Origin: Verrucomicrobiota bacterium
GTDB taxonomy: Bacteria > Verrucomicrobiota > Verrucomicrobiae > Chthoniobacterales > UBA10450
Length of the DNA stretch: 31,206 nt
NCBI GenBank assembly: GCA_005887855.1
Contig: VBQB01000103.1
Coordinates: 1-31,206 of the forward strand
Direction: 5' to 3'
Position 1 is the first letter of the stretch, and each line of letters starts with the position of its first letter. The translations under genes and the position numbers were made by a program. This document shows, one piece after another, positions 8,150 through 16,293 of this stretch. Under the pieces are notes generated by a model that was not told the DNA's origin, searched no databases, and was given only the letters and a program-made list of their open reading frames with translations.

Positions 8150-9328
8150 TCAAACACCGCGTCTGGCAGCGTCGGCTTCTCGTGCCAGTTGGGCCATATA
8201 CGCGAAAAACGCTTGCGATTGGCCACGGAAAAGCCCCATGCGCGTTAGGAACCTGAGAGCACCCATGGCGGCGCCCTGCGTGTTCGTTGGCCGAATGATC
8301 GAAACAATGGGGAGGCTTCGACTTAGGAACGGACATGGTTCGGGCATGATCAGGGCCTTGTCGAAGAGCTCGTTCTCCACCTCCAAATCCCGAAACGTCA
8401 CTCTAACGCCTGTTACCGGATCGACAGCAGTCAGAGGAGGCGCATTACCCGCCACATCCGACCAGGTTTGAAAGTGCATGGTCTCGGTCGGGCCAATGCT
8501 CATGAGGATGCGCAGCACTTCCACATTAGTAGCCCTTTGAGCCAGTGATGGGTAAAGGCTGTTGCCACCCTGTTCAATGGTCGGGAAGTGGAAAGCCGCA
8601 GTATTCGCGATCGCCTGTAGGAAATTAGGATCGGTTGTATCAGCATCGGTCCTGGGAATTGCCGTATGCTGGTTTACACCTAAAGTCGGGACGGCCTGCG
8701 GGAAGACAAAGTTTGGATCAAGATCCGGGTTATGGCTGTCGTCGCGGTAACGCGTCCACCAGCTGGTATCAATCGTGAGTTGGGTCAGGTTAGTGAGCCG
8801 GTGCCCGATCCGATTGGTATTAACTCCCGTCGCAGTGCTGCCCATTAGAGTGCGAAACGCATTGAGATTTGCCGGAGCCGCTCCCTTGGAGACCAGGTAG
8901 GCGTTGAGGAACCGGTGATGAGTAATCTCATCATCGGTGTTGTCATGGATGTAGTCTTGCATTTCATCCTCAATAACCTCCAAGGCGTCCGTATAGGCTT
9001 CATTGCCACTACCGCCTGGAACTTCGTCGTCCTGGATGCCGCCGAGTTCGTTGTATTGGATCCAAAAGTCGGCCTCGAGTAGCTCCAGCGCCGCTGGGAA
9101 GCGAAGTAGTGCCGCGTCTCCCGGTGAAAGACTGCCACTTGCCTCTGCGGCTCGGATGCTGCCCAACAGTCCTGCGCCGACGGTTCCTGCTCCGAGGGCG
9201 ATCGTTTTACCCAGGAAAGAACGACGGCTGATGGCTCGTTTCCGGGGTTTTCTCTTCTCCAAGTTATCCTCTAGAGGGCGATTCTCGCCCCTACTAGAGC
9301 CATTTGCTGTAGGATCGTTCGGTTTCAT
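8150..9328 (-). CDS. Tat-exported ferritin-like domain protein
   Basis: From ATG 9328 the product has 392 residues. A twin-arginine signal, RRSFLGK (Arg35-Arg36), follows a long basic N-region and precedes a Gly/Ala hydrophobic stretch ending near AAEASG. The mature part resembles the Ferritin_2 family. Its helix-bundle metal-ligand candidates are Glu in LLEADFWIQYNELGG, ExxH in DEITHHRF and ExxH in GPTETMHF. These would hold a di-iron or similar centre loaded in the cytoplasm before export. Function in this family is poorly known. An in-frame GTG at 9352 adds eight residues, but the ATG is preferred. It lies downstream of, and co-directional with, the response-regulator gene across a 113-base gap that contains two inverted repeats, so it may have its own promoter. 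Confidence 0.85.
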   Translation of the reverse strand: MKPNDPTANGSSRGENRPLEDNLEKRKPRKRAISRRSFLGKTIALGAGTVGAGLLGSIRAAEASGSLSPGDAALLRFPAALELLEADFWIQYNELGGIQDDEVPGGSGNEAYTDALEVIEDEMQDYIHDNTDDEITHHRFLNAYLVSKGAAPANLNAFRTLMGSTATGVNTNRIGHRLTNLTQLTIDTSWWTRYRDDSHNPDLDPNFVFPQAVPTLGVNQHTAIPRTDADTTDPNFLQAIANTAAFHFPTIEQGGNSLYPSLAQRATNVEVLRILMSIGPTETMHFQTWSDVAGNAPPLTAVDPVTGVRVTFRDLEVENELFDKALIMPEPCPFLSRSLPIVSIIRPTNTQGAAMGALRFLTRMGLFRGQSQAFFAYMAQLAREADAARRGV

Positions 9329-9335
9329 ACCTGTA

Positions 9336-9350
9336 GAATCGCAGCGATTC
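9336..9350. promoter_or_regulatory. Perfect inverted repeat just upstream of the ferritin-like gene
   Basis: GAATCGC and GCGATTC flank a single central base, seven bases ahead of the ATG at 9328 in the transcribed direction. The position suggests an operator or leader hairpin overlapping the ribosome-binding region. No bound factor is known. The adjacent OmpR-type regulator is one candidate, although its family usually binds direct repeats. Confidence 0.4.
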
Positions 9351-9373
9351 ACACTGCACGCCGCATTTGGAAA

Positions 9374-9389
9374 GTAACGCCATTGTTAC
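9374..9389. promoter_or_regulatory. Inverted repeat GTAAC-N6-GTTAC upstream of the ferritin-like gene
   Basis: A 5-base inverted repeat with a 6-base spacer lies 24 bases further upstream than the 9336 palindrome, in the same 113-base gap. Its spacing fits a dimeric regulator site, but the short arms could arise by chance. No convincing -35/-10 pair was found. Confidence 0.25.
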
Positions 9390-9441
9390 CTTGCGGATCG
9401 CCTAGCCGGTCCTCGGTGAAGCTGAGCAAGATCTGCTTTGG

Positions 9442-10116
9442 CTAACAGGCCCTCGTTGCTTCATGAATCGTGTAGCCGACGTAACGCACCGTCCGAATCA
9501 GCGGAGGCTCACCGATTTTTTTTCGCAATCTTCCGATGAAAACCTCCACCAGCTTCGTGTCATATTCGTGCTCGTGTTCCCAGACGCGTTCACACAATTC
9601 AGTGCGGGTAAAGACACGGCCAGGCTCACGCATTAGCACTTTCAGCAACATCAGCTCGCGCGTGGACAGCTCGATTAGTCGCGTGCCGCGATAGACGTCG
9701 TGACTGGCCAGATGAAGCGTGAGATCGCCGACGCGCAGGCTGAGCGCCGGTTCTTCCGCATAACGGCGCCCCAGTGCGCGCACGCGGGCGACCAATTCCT
9801 GCATCGCAAATGGCTTCGCCAAATAATCATCTGCGCCGAGTTGCAGTCCGGCCACGCGGTCGTTAACTCCGCCGCGGGCGGTAAGGATTAGAACACGACT
9901 GGTAACGTGTCGCGAGCGCATGCGGCGCAACACTTCGAAACCATCGAGATGGGGTAGCCTCACATCCAGTACGATCAAATCGAAAGAGTTGCCCGCAACT
10001 TCGTTTAAAGCCGCTTCGCCATTATGAACCATCACCGGGTCATGCCCGGCCTCGATCAGTGCCGAAGCGATGTGTCGCGCCAATTCGACTTCATCTTCGA
10101 CAATAAGGATGCGCAT
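9442..10116 (-). CDS. OmpR/PhoB-family response regulator
   Basis: The 224-residue regulator has a receiver domain (1-115) with acidic pocket Glu7-Asp8, phospho-acceptor Asp51 in VLDVRLP, a switch Thr in LTARGG and Lys in LAKPFAM. A winged-helix DNA-binding domain follows (about 128-220), ending with RTVRYVGYTI, standard for the OmpR/CopR group. It is the last gene of the run cupredoxin, kinase, barrel, regulator, starting 23 bases after the barrel stop. The co-directional kinase at 11280-13067 is the obvious partner. Likely targets are its own operon or the ferritin-like gene downstream; this is inference. Confidence 0.94.
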   Translation of the reverse strand: MRILIVEDEVELARHIASALIEAGHDPVMVHNGEAALNEVAGNSFDLIVLDVRLPHLDGFEVLRRMRSRHVTSRVLILTARGGVNDRVAGLQLGADDYLAKPFAMQELVARVRALGRRYAEEPALSLRVGDLTLHLASHDVYRGTRLIELSTRELMLLKVLMREPGRVFTRTELCERVWEHEHEYDTKLVEVFIGRLRKKIGEPPLIRTVRYVGYTIHEATRAC

Positions 10117-10139
10117 GAATTTTAAAAACGGCCAGATGC

Positions 10140-11283
10140 TTAGAAGCGCACTGTGAATTGTGCGGCTAACAGATGATTGTCATCGCCGGGGCCGGTGGTT
10201 TCATGCTGAAAACCATACTGTAATTTTAGCTGCGCGTGTGGTGTGAAACGATAGGTTGCAGCGATGTCGATCCTGCCGAGGTCTTGACTCCAGCGAACGC
10301 TTCCGCCGTAGGGATTACTGATGTTGTCGAACAGTTGTTGGTTCCAGCGAATCGCGCCGAATAGTTGCGGCGTAAATTTGTATTTCGCTTCGACATAGTA
10401 GGCGAATGTATCTGCGTCTCCCACGCGCGGAACCTCGAAGCGCGCTTCATAAAACTCCGCCCACACTTGCAGATGATGCCAGGCGAAGCTGGCATCCTGC
10501 CCGAGAACAAATTCCCGATAATCGCCAATGTCGCGACCGGGCGGCAGCGTCGGTTCGGCCTCACGCCGAAAATATGGCCCTTCGCTCGCTGACAAACCAA
10601 AATTCAGCGCCTCGTTTGGCCGGAAGCCGACGCGCGCAGTGAAAGTCGGATGGTCGAAACCATTCTCCGTGACGTTCCACGACTGCGGACGCATAACTGG
10701 GTCCCCAGATTACTGGATTGAACGCGTACTTTTCGTAGTAGTAGGGTCCGTAGATGAAATAGAGTGGTGAAACCGGGGCGGCTTTGTCCTGGATTGCGGT
10801 CACGTTTTCATAAACTAACGGCGCATTGATGAACGGATTTTCCCATGACAAGTGCCGTGGGACCCAATTGCCGACGACCGTGGCGAACTTGCCGATCTGC
10901 ACCGTCAAGCGACCATCGTCCCACGGTGTGATGCGCAACGCATATTCGTCGAGCCGGACCTGAGCGCCGTGATTGCTCGGATCAAAACCGCGATCGAGCC
11001 GTGATTGCGCAAAGAAATAAATCTGCGATCCGATTTGCGCATCAAGAAAGAGCGTCAACCGCGGGTTGAAAAGAGTGTCGATAGTGCTGTCGATGAGACC
11101 GGGCGCGGGTTGCTCGAAGTGATAGATTTCCAAATCGAGCGTGCCACTCAATCGAGCGCGCACATTGTTTTGAAATGCGGAGATGGTGAGCGTGTTATCG
11201 AGCCGGTCGAGAAAATCATCGATCTCAAACGCGCGTGCCGTGCAGGCAAGAAGGAAGAAGCTAAGCGCTCGAAGCGGTTTCAT
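10140..11283 (-). pseudogene. Outer-membrane beta-barrel protein gene, interrupted by a frameshift
   Basis: Two reading frames together form one protein of about 380 residues. The first (from ATG 11283) has a signal peptide ending near TARAFEID, then alternating beta-strand-like segments such as LTLFLDAQIGSQIYFFAQSR. It is coherent to NPVIWGP near 10705. The second frame continues from MRPQSWNV (10694) through further amphipathic strands and ends in the aromatic terminus FTVRF, typical of outer-membrane barrels. The join lies at about 10695-10710, in a GGGGACCC stretch; one base gained or lost restores the frame. It may be a recent mutation or a sequencing or assembly error. The start overlaps the kinase stop by 4 bases (ATGA), so the protein belongs to the sensor operon. 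Porin or channel function is inferred from the fold pattern only. Confidence 0.75.
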
Positions 11284-13067
11284 GCGACTTCTGCACCGCC
11301 ACGCGGCGCCGGCTCAGCGATGCGAAGGCGCAGCTCGAACTCCGTCCAATCGTCATCGGAACGCACGAGTCTTAAATCGCCGCCGTGCAGGAGCGCGAGT
11401 TCGCGTGCCAAATTCAAACCAAGCCCATGACCGGAAACGGCTGTGCCATTCAAATCCCGCTGGAAGCGCTCGAAAATGTGTTCCTGCGCGGGGCGCGCGA
11501 TCGGGCGACCACTATTGCCAATTGTTAGCACAACCTCAGCAGCTTCTTTATGTGCGACAACTCGAAGGCGGCCTCCCGATCGATTGTACTTTCGGGCGTT
11601 CTCCAAGAGATTTTGCACAATGAGCGAGGTGTACCGTTTTTCGCCGGCGACATACACTTCGACTGGGAATTCCTTCTCGATTTTCACATCAAGGGAATCG
11701 GGAAGCGCGCCAAGGTCATCGAGCCATTCCTCAATGAGCTGACTCAGATTCACGGGTTCTGCCTCGATCTTGAGGTGACCGGCATCCAAGCGCGACAGGA
11801 GAAGCAAATCGTCAATCACGCCAGTCAACCGGTGGGTTTGGTGAAGAAGCGCTGAAAGTTCTTCATATATATGTGGTTTGAAACCTTCGCGCGTGAGCAA
11901 GCTTTCGAGACCTGCACGAAGAACGGAGACCGGATTCTTCAACTGATGCGAAGCGTCGGCGGAGTAACGGGCTGTGCGTTTCAATTCTTCACTCGTCGAG
12001 ATGAGTGCGGCTTCTGCGCGTTGTCGTTCTGCGCGATTTTCTTCAGAATCCAAGGCTAACTTCTCAACCGGCACCGCCAGCCGGGCTGCGAGGAAGCGGC
12101 TGGTGACGAAACCGCCGAGCAAGAGTAACATGCCGGCGCCGCCAATTCGCCATCGCAGCCGACGCAGTTGCGCCATCGAATCGGCAAGTGGATAAACGCA
12201 AATTTCGTAAGCCGGTGGGAAAAGCGAATCCGGGTTGAGCCGCTTATAAAACAGAAGCTGGGGCGCATTATTCACCGTGACGGTAAAGTTGTTTTGCGTG
12301 CGATTGGAATTCGCCACCGAGCTTGTTATTTCACTTTCCAAAGCAGCTCGCGCGGACTTTGAAAGCGATGGCAAGTGCAGTCGGCCGTTTACCCAAATGC
12401 CGCTTTTCATCCCAGTACCAGTGCCTTTTCCGGTTAGCTCGAAGGGTTTGAACCCAACAACCAGCGCGGAAATGACATCGCCAGTCTCGGTGGAAAAGAT
12501 TGGTACGGTCATTACCTCGTGAACAGTCTCACCCGCCACATCTGAACTTTCCGAGAGGTAACCAATTTGCTGCGTCTCGGGTAATTTCTTTAGCGCCAGT
12601 TGCGCTTCCGCGTTTGCGCTTAGCTCTCCGACATCTTTTGGATTTGCCGGCGGCAGAACGGCACCAGTGTAATCCAGAAAGCGATAGAATCTTGCGTGAA
12701 GCGAGTTCGCTGATTGTTCCGAGAACGGCTCCTCGCCTTCCATCAAGTCGCGCAATTCGTCCTTCGCGGTCGGATAGAGCAAGTCGAGGGCGTTGTCTTC
12801 CAGCGCTGCATGAATTCGCGGTTTCGACACAAGCTCGCCGCAACGCTCCGCGAGCGCCACGTGACGCAATTCCTGGAGCCTGTGCAGAGAGGAAAGTTCG
12901 GCTTGGAAATTCTGCTGCAAATCGCGTTCTGCAGTCGCAGCGACGTTGCGCTGCGCAAGATAAAGCCCGAGAACCGTCAACGCCGAAACCACGAGCATCA
13001 TCGCGGTCAATAATTTCGTCCGAAAACTAATCGCGTTACGTTTGTGCGCTTTGGCCGCTAAGTTCAT
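11280..13067 (-). CDS. Two-component sensor histidine kinase
   Basis: The 595-residue kinase has TM1 at about 18-38, a periplasmic sensor domain of about 270 residues and TM2 at about 308-323. A short HAMP-like linker and helical region follow. The HisKA box has phospho-acceptor His374 in SADASHQLKNP. The ATPase domain has N box LLENARKYN and G box GHGLGLNLARE. The periplasmic part has the size of a double-Cache domain but no signature I can name with certainty. Its gene overlaps both the cupredoxin gene upstream and the barrel gene downstream by 4 bases, so all are translated in step. The natural reading is that the kinase senses something related to the cupredoxin or barrel and signals to the regulator at 9442-10116. 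Confidence 0.93.
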   Translation of the reverse strand: MNLAAKAHKRNAISFRTKLLTAMMLVVSALTVLGLYLAQRNVAATAERDLQQNFQAELSSLHRLQELRHVALAERCGELVSKPRIHAALEDNALDLLYPTAKDELRDLMEGEEPFSEQSANSLHARFYRFLDYTGAVLPPANPKDVGELSANAEAQLALKKLPETQQIGYLSESSDVAGETVHEVMTVPIFSTETGDVISALVVGFKPFELTGKGTGTGMKSGIWVNGRLHLPSLSKSARAALESEITSSVANSNRTQNNFTVTVNNAPQLLFYKRLNPDSLFPPAYEICVYPLADSMAQLRRLRWRIGGAGMLLLLGGFVTSRFLAARLAVPVEKLALDSEENRAERQRAEAALISTSEELKRTARYSADASHQLKNPVSVLRAGLESLLTREGFKPHIYEELSALLHQTHRLTGVIDDLLLLSRLDAGHLKIEAEPVNLSQLIEEWLDDLGALPDSLDVKIEKEFPVEVYVAGEKRYTSLIVQNLLENARKYNRSGGRLRVVAHKEAAEVVLTIGNSGRPIARPAQEHIFERFQRDLNGTAVSGHGLGLNLARELALLHGGDLRLVRSDDDWTEFELRLRIAEPAPRGGAEVA

Positions 13068-13834
13068 GGAAAATCAACATGTATCGTTTCGCCGCGCTTC
13101 AGTTCCACGACGCGTTCGCGCGTGGTCTTGCTGTCGATCCACGCTTTGAGCGTGTAGTGACCCGAAGGAAGTCCGCTTAATCGAAATCGCCCCGCAGCGT
13201 CCGTTGTGACAAAATACGGCGTATTGAGAACAAGAATAAGTCCACGCATGTGTTCATGAATATCACAGCGAAGTGTCACGAGCCCCGGCGTATCAAAAAC
13301 CTCCGACGGGATTGGTCTCTCATCTGGACGGTAGCGGCCGACATCGAACCGTTTCGCGGGTGAGTACGAAAAAATGCTGTGATAAGTATCGTCAAAGTTC
13401 GGGAATTCTATCCTTGTGCCGACCTGTACTGGCAGGAGTGACGGAAGAAATGCCAAATCTTTTTGCGCGATCTGTTTCGTCAGATTCGAACTGGGCTTTG
13501 GGAAAGAGCCATCGAGATAAACCACCGCCAGCGGCGGCTGCGTCGAGAGAACGTTGCCGCGCGTAACGATCTCGTATCGCTTAGCCATGACCGGAGCCGA
13601 ATGCGATTTTGGCAGTTCCACTCGACCTTCGACCGCAGTTTGTCCGAATGCCGAAACGTAAACGAAGAGAATGATGGCGATTAGCGACAGCCCGGGGCAG
13701 CAGCGCGTTGTATCAAACCAGCAATGGTTGCACGTGACCGAAAGGCCGCCGACAGCCTGATGGGAACATTGCAGCGAGCATTGCCGCGCTGTAATTTTGG
13801 CCTTCGTTTGATTCGATAAGTCAGAAACATTCAT
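13064..13834 (-). CDS. Cupredoxin-like exported protein with carboxypeptidase-regulatory-like domain
   Basis: From ATG 13834 the product has 256 residues. A plastocyanin-like region shows a full set of type-1 copper ligands: His152 in DTYHSIFS and Cys190, His193 and Met196 in LRCDIHEHM. A small beta-sandwich follows (from about 205; GRFRLSGLPSGHYTLKAW), typical of the carboxypeptidase regulatory-like fold. A hydrophobic segment (about 49-65, LSLIAIILFVYVSAFG) should export or anchor it. The N-terminus is doubtful. The ATG lies inside the decayed RibD-C copy, and the first 18 or so residues are that gene's end read in another frame. They are followed by an odd Cys-rich stretch, and no ATG, GTG or TTG lies closer to the hydrophobic segment. 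An in-frame GTG at 13873 is also possible. Similar proteins are often labelled methylamine utilisation protein. Confidence 0.8.
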   Translation of the reverse strand: MNVSDLSNQTKAKITARQCSLQCSHQAVGGLSVTCNHCWFDTTRCCPGLSLIAIILFVYVSAFGQTAVEGRVELPKSHSAPVMAKRYEIVTRGNVLSTQPPLAVVYLDGSFPKPSSNLTKQIAQKDLAFLPSLLPVQVGTRIEFPNFDDTYHSIFSYSPAKRFDVGRYRPDERPIPSEVFDTPGLVTLRCDIHEHMRGLILVLNTPYFVTTDAAGRFRLSGLPSGHYTLKAWIDSKTTRERVVELKRGETIHVDFP

Positions 13835-14150
13835 CGCTAACCACGCGTATGTGGATGAGCGAGCAATGCACACTCGCTGGTAAAAAACCTTGGCTTAAAC
13901 CGGCGAGCATCGGGGCGTTTGCGCCGTCGAAGAGATAAGGGGCGATCATGAGGTTCAATTGATCAACCAGGCGCTGTTTGAGAAGCGCGCGGAAAAGTGT
14001 CGGACCCCTCTTCGCACGCGAGCGCTCGCACTTTATATTCAACACATAACTTGTACAGCAGTTCCGCAAGATCTTCACGACGCGACTTGCTTAAATGCAC
14101 CGTCGCTTTCTTGAGCAGAGCCTGTCAAAATTCTCGCGGCATTCGCTTGT
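13821..14150 (-). pseudogene. Decayed second copy of the RibD C-terminal-domain reductase
   Basis: The frame at 13821-14078 reads GPTLFRALL, DQLNL, GANAP, FLPASVHCSLI and DECF, matching the C-terminal third of the intact gene at 14463-15287 almost residue for residue. Upstream, about 14000-14040, the match (YKVRALACE against YKVRTVACE) lies in another frame. Nucleotide similarity continues to about 14150 (TCGCTTTCTTGAGCAGAGCCTG and CGCGGCATTCG regions). The stop after DECF comes from the loss of one C relative to the intact copy. With frameshifts and no N-terminal half, it cannot make a working enzyme. It is a tandem-duplicate relic, and its 3' end overlaps the predicted cupredoxin start. Confidence 0.8.
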
Positions 14151-14232
14151 GGTAGGATACTTCGTCGAAAATCGTTTAAGTAAAAGAAGAAACTCGGGCG
14201 GGCGAGCCCATTCCGACGCCCTCGCAACATAA

Positions 14233-14446
14233 GCCGCTCGTGCGCTGCGTGCACTCGCCGCTACGCTAAGCGACCCGAATCCCGACAGCGCCGAGGCCCA
14301 TAATAACTTGGAGCTGGCCTTGCTCGCATCCGGCAAAGCTCGGGAGAGCATTCCCGAATTCGAGGCGGCGCTGCCTCAAACCGGCGCTACAAGTTGCCAC
14401 TGAAAACCTGCGCCGCACCCAGGCACAGTTACGTTCGGATAAATAG
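14233..14446 (+). pseudogene. Remnant of the C-terminal end of a TPR-repeat protein
   Basis: On the plus strand the frame from 14233 reads DSAEAHNNLELALLASGK then ARESIPEFEAAL, a textbook tetratricopeptide unit. It then runs into unrelated residues and a stop at 14401. Shifting one base, from 14399, recovers TENLRRTQAQLRSDK and a stop at 14444-14446, which looks like the usual tail of such proteins. Another stop lies at 14230 in the first frame. It is a fragment of perhaps 70 residues with at least one frameshift. It sits between the intact and decayed RibD-C copies, so the locus has been rearranged. The identification rests on motif recognition only. Confidence 0.5.
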
Positions 14447-14462
14447 CAGCAAAGTCAGCGAG

Positions 14463-15287
14463 TTATCCATTCGCCGCGAATACCGCAGGCTCGACAGAAC
14501 TATGGCGGCGCTTGTGCTTGATCCGGTAGGTCAGGAAACATTCGTCGTCGATCACACGCATATCGATTAATGAACAATGCACACTGGCGGGCAAAAATTC
14601 TTTACTCAGGCCGGTCAAAGTTGGCGCATTAGCTCCTCCGAACATAAAAGGAACAATGGTAAGATTGAGTTGATCGATCAGGTCGCGTTCCAACAGAGCG
14701 CGAAAGAGCGTTGGCCCACCTTCGCATGCGACCGTGCGAACTTTGTATCTGTCGCGCAATGTTCGCAGCATGGCGGCGAGATTGACATGTTGCGCATTGC
14801 TAAGATGAAGCGTCGCTTTCTGCCGCAAGGCCTGTTGATGTCTCCGCGGCATTCGTTTGGTCGAAAAAATAATAATGGGAGAAATGTCCGACTGAAAAAT
14901 CTTCAACCGACTGTCGATCTTTCCTTCGCTGGAAACGATTACGCGAATCGGGTAGGGCGGTTGCCCACGTTTACGTCTAGTCTCTCGCAAGTCTGCTTGC
15001 GGCAAGCCGAGCCGGACGTTGTCGCGCTTGAGCGTGCTATGGCCGATCAGGACGGCGTCGGCCAGCGCGCGTTGACGAAACAAATGCTGCTTGTCTTCCC
15101 GTGATGTAAAGTCGATCGGCGAAAAATTCCTGGTCGTGATTTTTCCATCGGCCGTCATCGCGAAAGTAGCGATGACAAATGGACGCCGCAAAGCGCGGGT
15201 GCGATTCGGTCGCCCCTGGACGCCGCGACTTAACTTTGAGCGGGAAACTGAGGCCCCGCCCACTTTATTCCGTTTCGCTGATCTCAT
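14463..15287 (-). CDS. RibD C-terminal-domain reductase (dihydrofolate-reductase-like fold)
   Basis: From ATG 15287 the product has 274 residues. It has the RibD_C pattern: RPFVIATFAMTADGKI near the start, FTSREDKQHLFRQRALADAVLIG and the C-terminal CEGGPTLFRALLERDLIDQLNL with PFMFGGANAP. Relatives reduce the ribosyl group of the riboflavin precursor with NADPH or act as stand-alone reductases. There is no deaminase domain, so this is not a full bifunctional RibD. An N-terminal extension of about 35 basic residues precedes the domain, and translation may start later than the chosen ATG. It overlaps the end of the upstream membrane-protein gene by 23 bases. A broken copy lies downstream at 13821-14150. 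Confidence 0.8.
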   Translation of the reverse strand: MRSAKRNKVGGASVSRSKLSRGVQGRPNRTRALRRPFVIATFAMTADGKITTRNFSPIDFTSREDKQHLFRQRALADAVLIGHSTLKRDNVRLGLPQADLRETRRKRGQPPYPIRVIVSSEGKIDSRLKIFQSDISPIIIFSTKRMPRRHQQALRQKATLHLSNAQHVNLAAMLRTLRDRYKVRTVACEGGPTLFRALLERDLIDQLNLTIVPFMFGGANAPTLTGLSKEFLPASVHCSLIDMRVIDDECFLTYRIKHKRRHSSVEPAVFAANG

Positions 15288-16293
15288 GCTCCAGCGTCGC
15301 AACTTCTTTTTGCATTTCGCGTAATCTCACGTGCGTGACTACGCCGCTCGGTCTGTAAAAGAAATAAACGATAGCGCCCGGAATGCAGCAGATGAGGATA
15401 ATGAGGAAACTAAGCGAGCCGATGAGAATGGCTTGTGCTTCCGGTACTCCGCAAAGGCCGTTCAGCATGATCTGCAAGACCTTTTCCCGAAGCCCAATTC
15501 CTGCAAAACTGATTGGCAACGCCGAAATCGTGCGTTCGACCGGCATCACAGCGAAAAAATTGACCAGCGGCACGACAGCTCCGAGGGAGTAAGCGGCGCA
15601 CAGAAATGTGGTGAAGGTGGCAAGATGCGCGACGATCGACGATCCAAACGCGACCAGTGTCGCCCGCCAATGCCGCGCGTAGAGATGATATGCAGCAGAG
15701 ATTTCGATCAGCTTTTCACGACCGGGAAATTTTTCCGGCAGCAAATGAAAGAGGTTAAATCCGGTGATAACAAACGTAGTGAGCAATCCGGCGATTGAAG
15801 CGCTGAGGACCAGGAGCAATATCCAAAGCAACTGGCGTGTTTCGGTCGTTTGCGAAAGGAAATCATAACGCAAACCGATGAGCGTGCCGGTGATAGCGAC
15901 CAACGCGACCAGACCGATAAGGCGGTCGAAGACCACCGCCAGCAATGCGCCCGCCTTCTTATCGGGCGTTTCTTTGAGCAGGTAATAGCTCTTAATAATA
16001 TCGCCACCGGTTCCACCCGGTAGAAACTGGTTGTAAAACATACCGATCAAGAACAAGCCCGACAGACGCCAAAAACTCAGATGAATGCCTTGGACCTTCA
16101 GCAGAACGTGCCAGCGAAACGCAGCGGCTATTTCTACGACTACGTATGCGAGGATACCGATTACAACCCAAGAATAATGCGCGTGCCGTAGGGCCTCAGC
16201 CATCTGTGCGCGTCTGTTGGGATCGTGATAAACCCAGTAGAGCAGCGCGATTGTGACGGCGAGCTGAAAAAGCGTGACTAGGATTTTCTTCAT
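15265..16293 (-). CDS. Lysylphosphatidylglycerol synthase-type transmembrane protein (UPF0104)
   Basis: The 342-residue integral membrane protein has about eight hydrophobic segments. The family motif FYNQFLPGGTGGDIIKSYYL lies near residues 91-110, and SFAGIGLREK near 255. It matches the membrane flippase-like half of MprF/AglD2-type proteins but has no aminoacyl-transferase half. Members are thought to move lipids or lipid-linked glycans; the substrate is unknown here. The start overlaps the upstream TIM-barrel gene by 4 bases and the end overlaps the RibD-C gene. A short charged coiled tail (QKEVATLEHEISETE) closes the protein. Confidence 0.87.
   Translation of the reverse strand: MKKILVTLFQLAVTIALLYWVYHDPNRRAQMAEALRHAHYSWVVIGILAYVVVEIAAAFRWHVLLKVQGIHLSFWRLSGLFLIGMFYNQFLPGGTGGDIIKSYYLLKETPDKKAGALLAVVFDRLIGLVALVAITGTLIGLRYDFLSQTTETRQLLWILLLVLSASIAGLLTTFVITGFNLFHLLPEKFPGREKLIEISAAYHLYARHWRATLVAFGSSIVAHLATFTTFLCAAYSLGAVVPLVNFFAVMPVERTISALPISFAGIGLREKVLQIMLNGLCGVPEAQAILIGSLSFLIILICCIPGAIVYFFYRPSGVVTHVRLREMQKEVATLEHEISETE

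Noticed and set aside
8005..8226. Open frames of about 60-120 residues on both strands over 7986-8336
   Set aside because: They run across the T-arm-like stem-loop and the end of the ferritin-like gene in other frames and show no domain pattern; they look like chance.
14091..14351. An 86-residue minus-strand open frame
   Set aside because: It overlaps the RibD-C relic and the TPR remnant, which explain the DNA better. It has no recognisable protein pattern.
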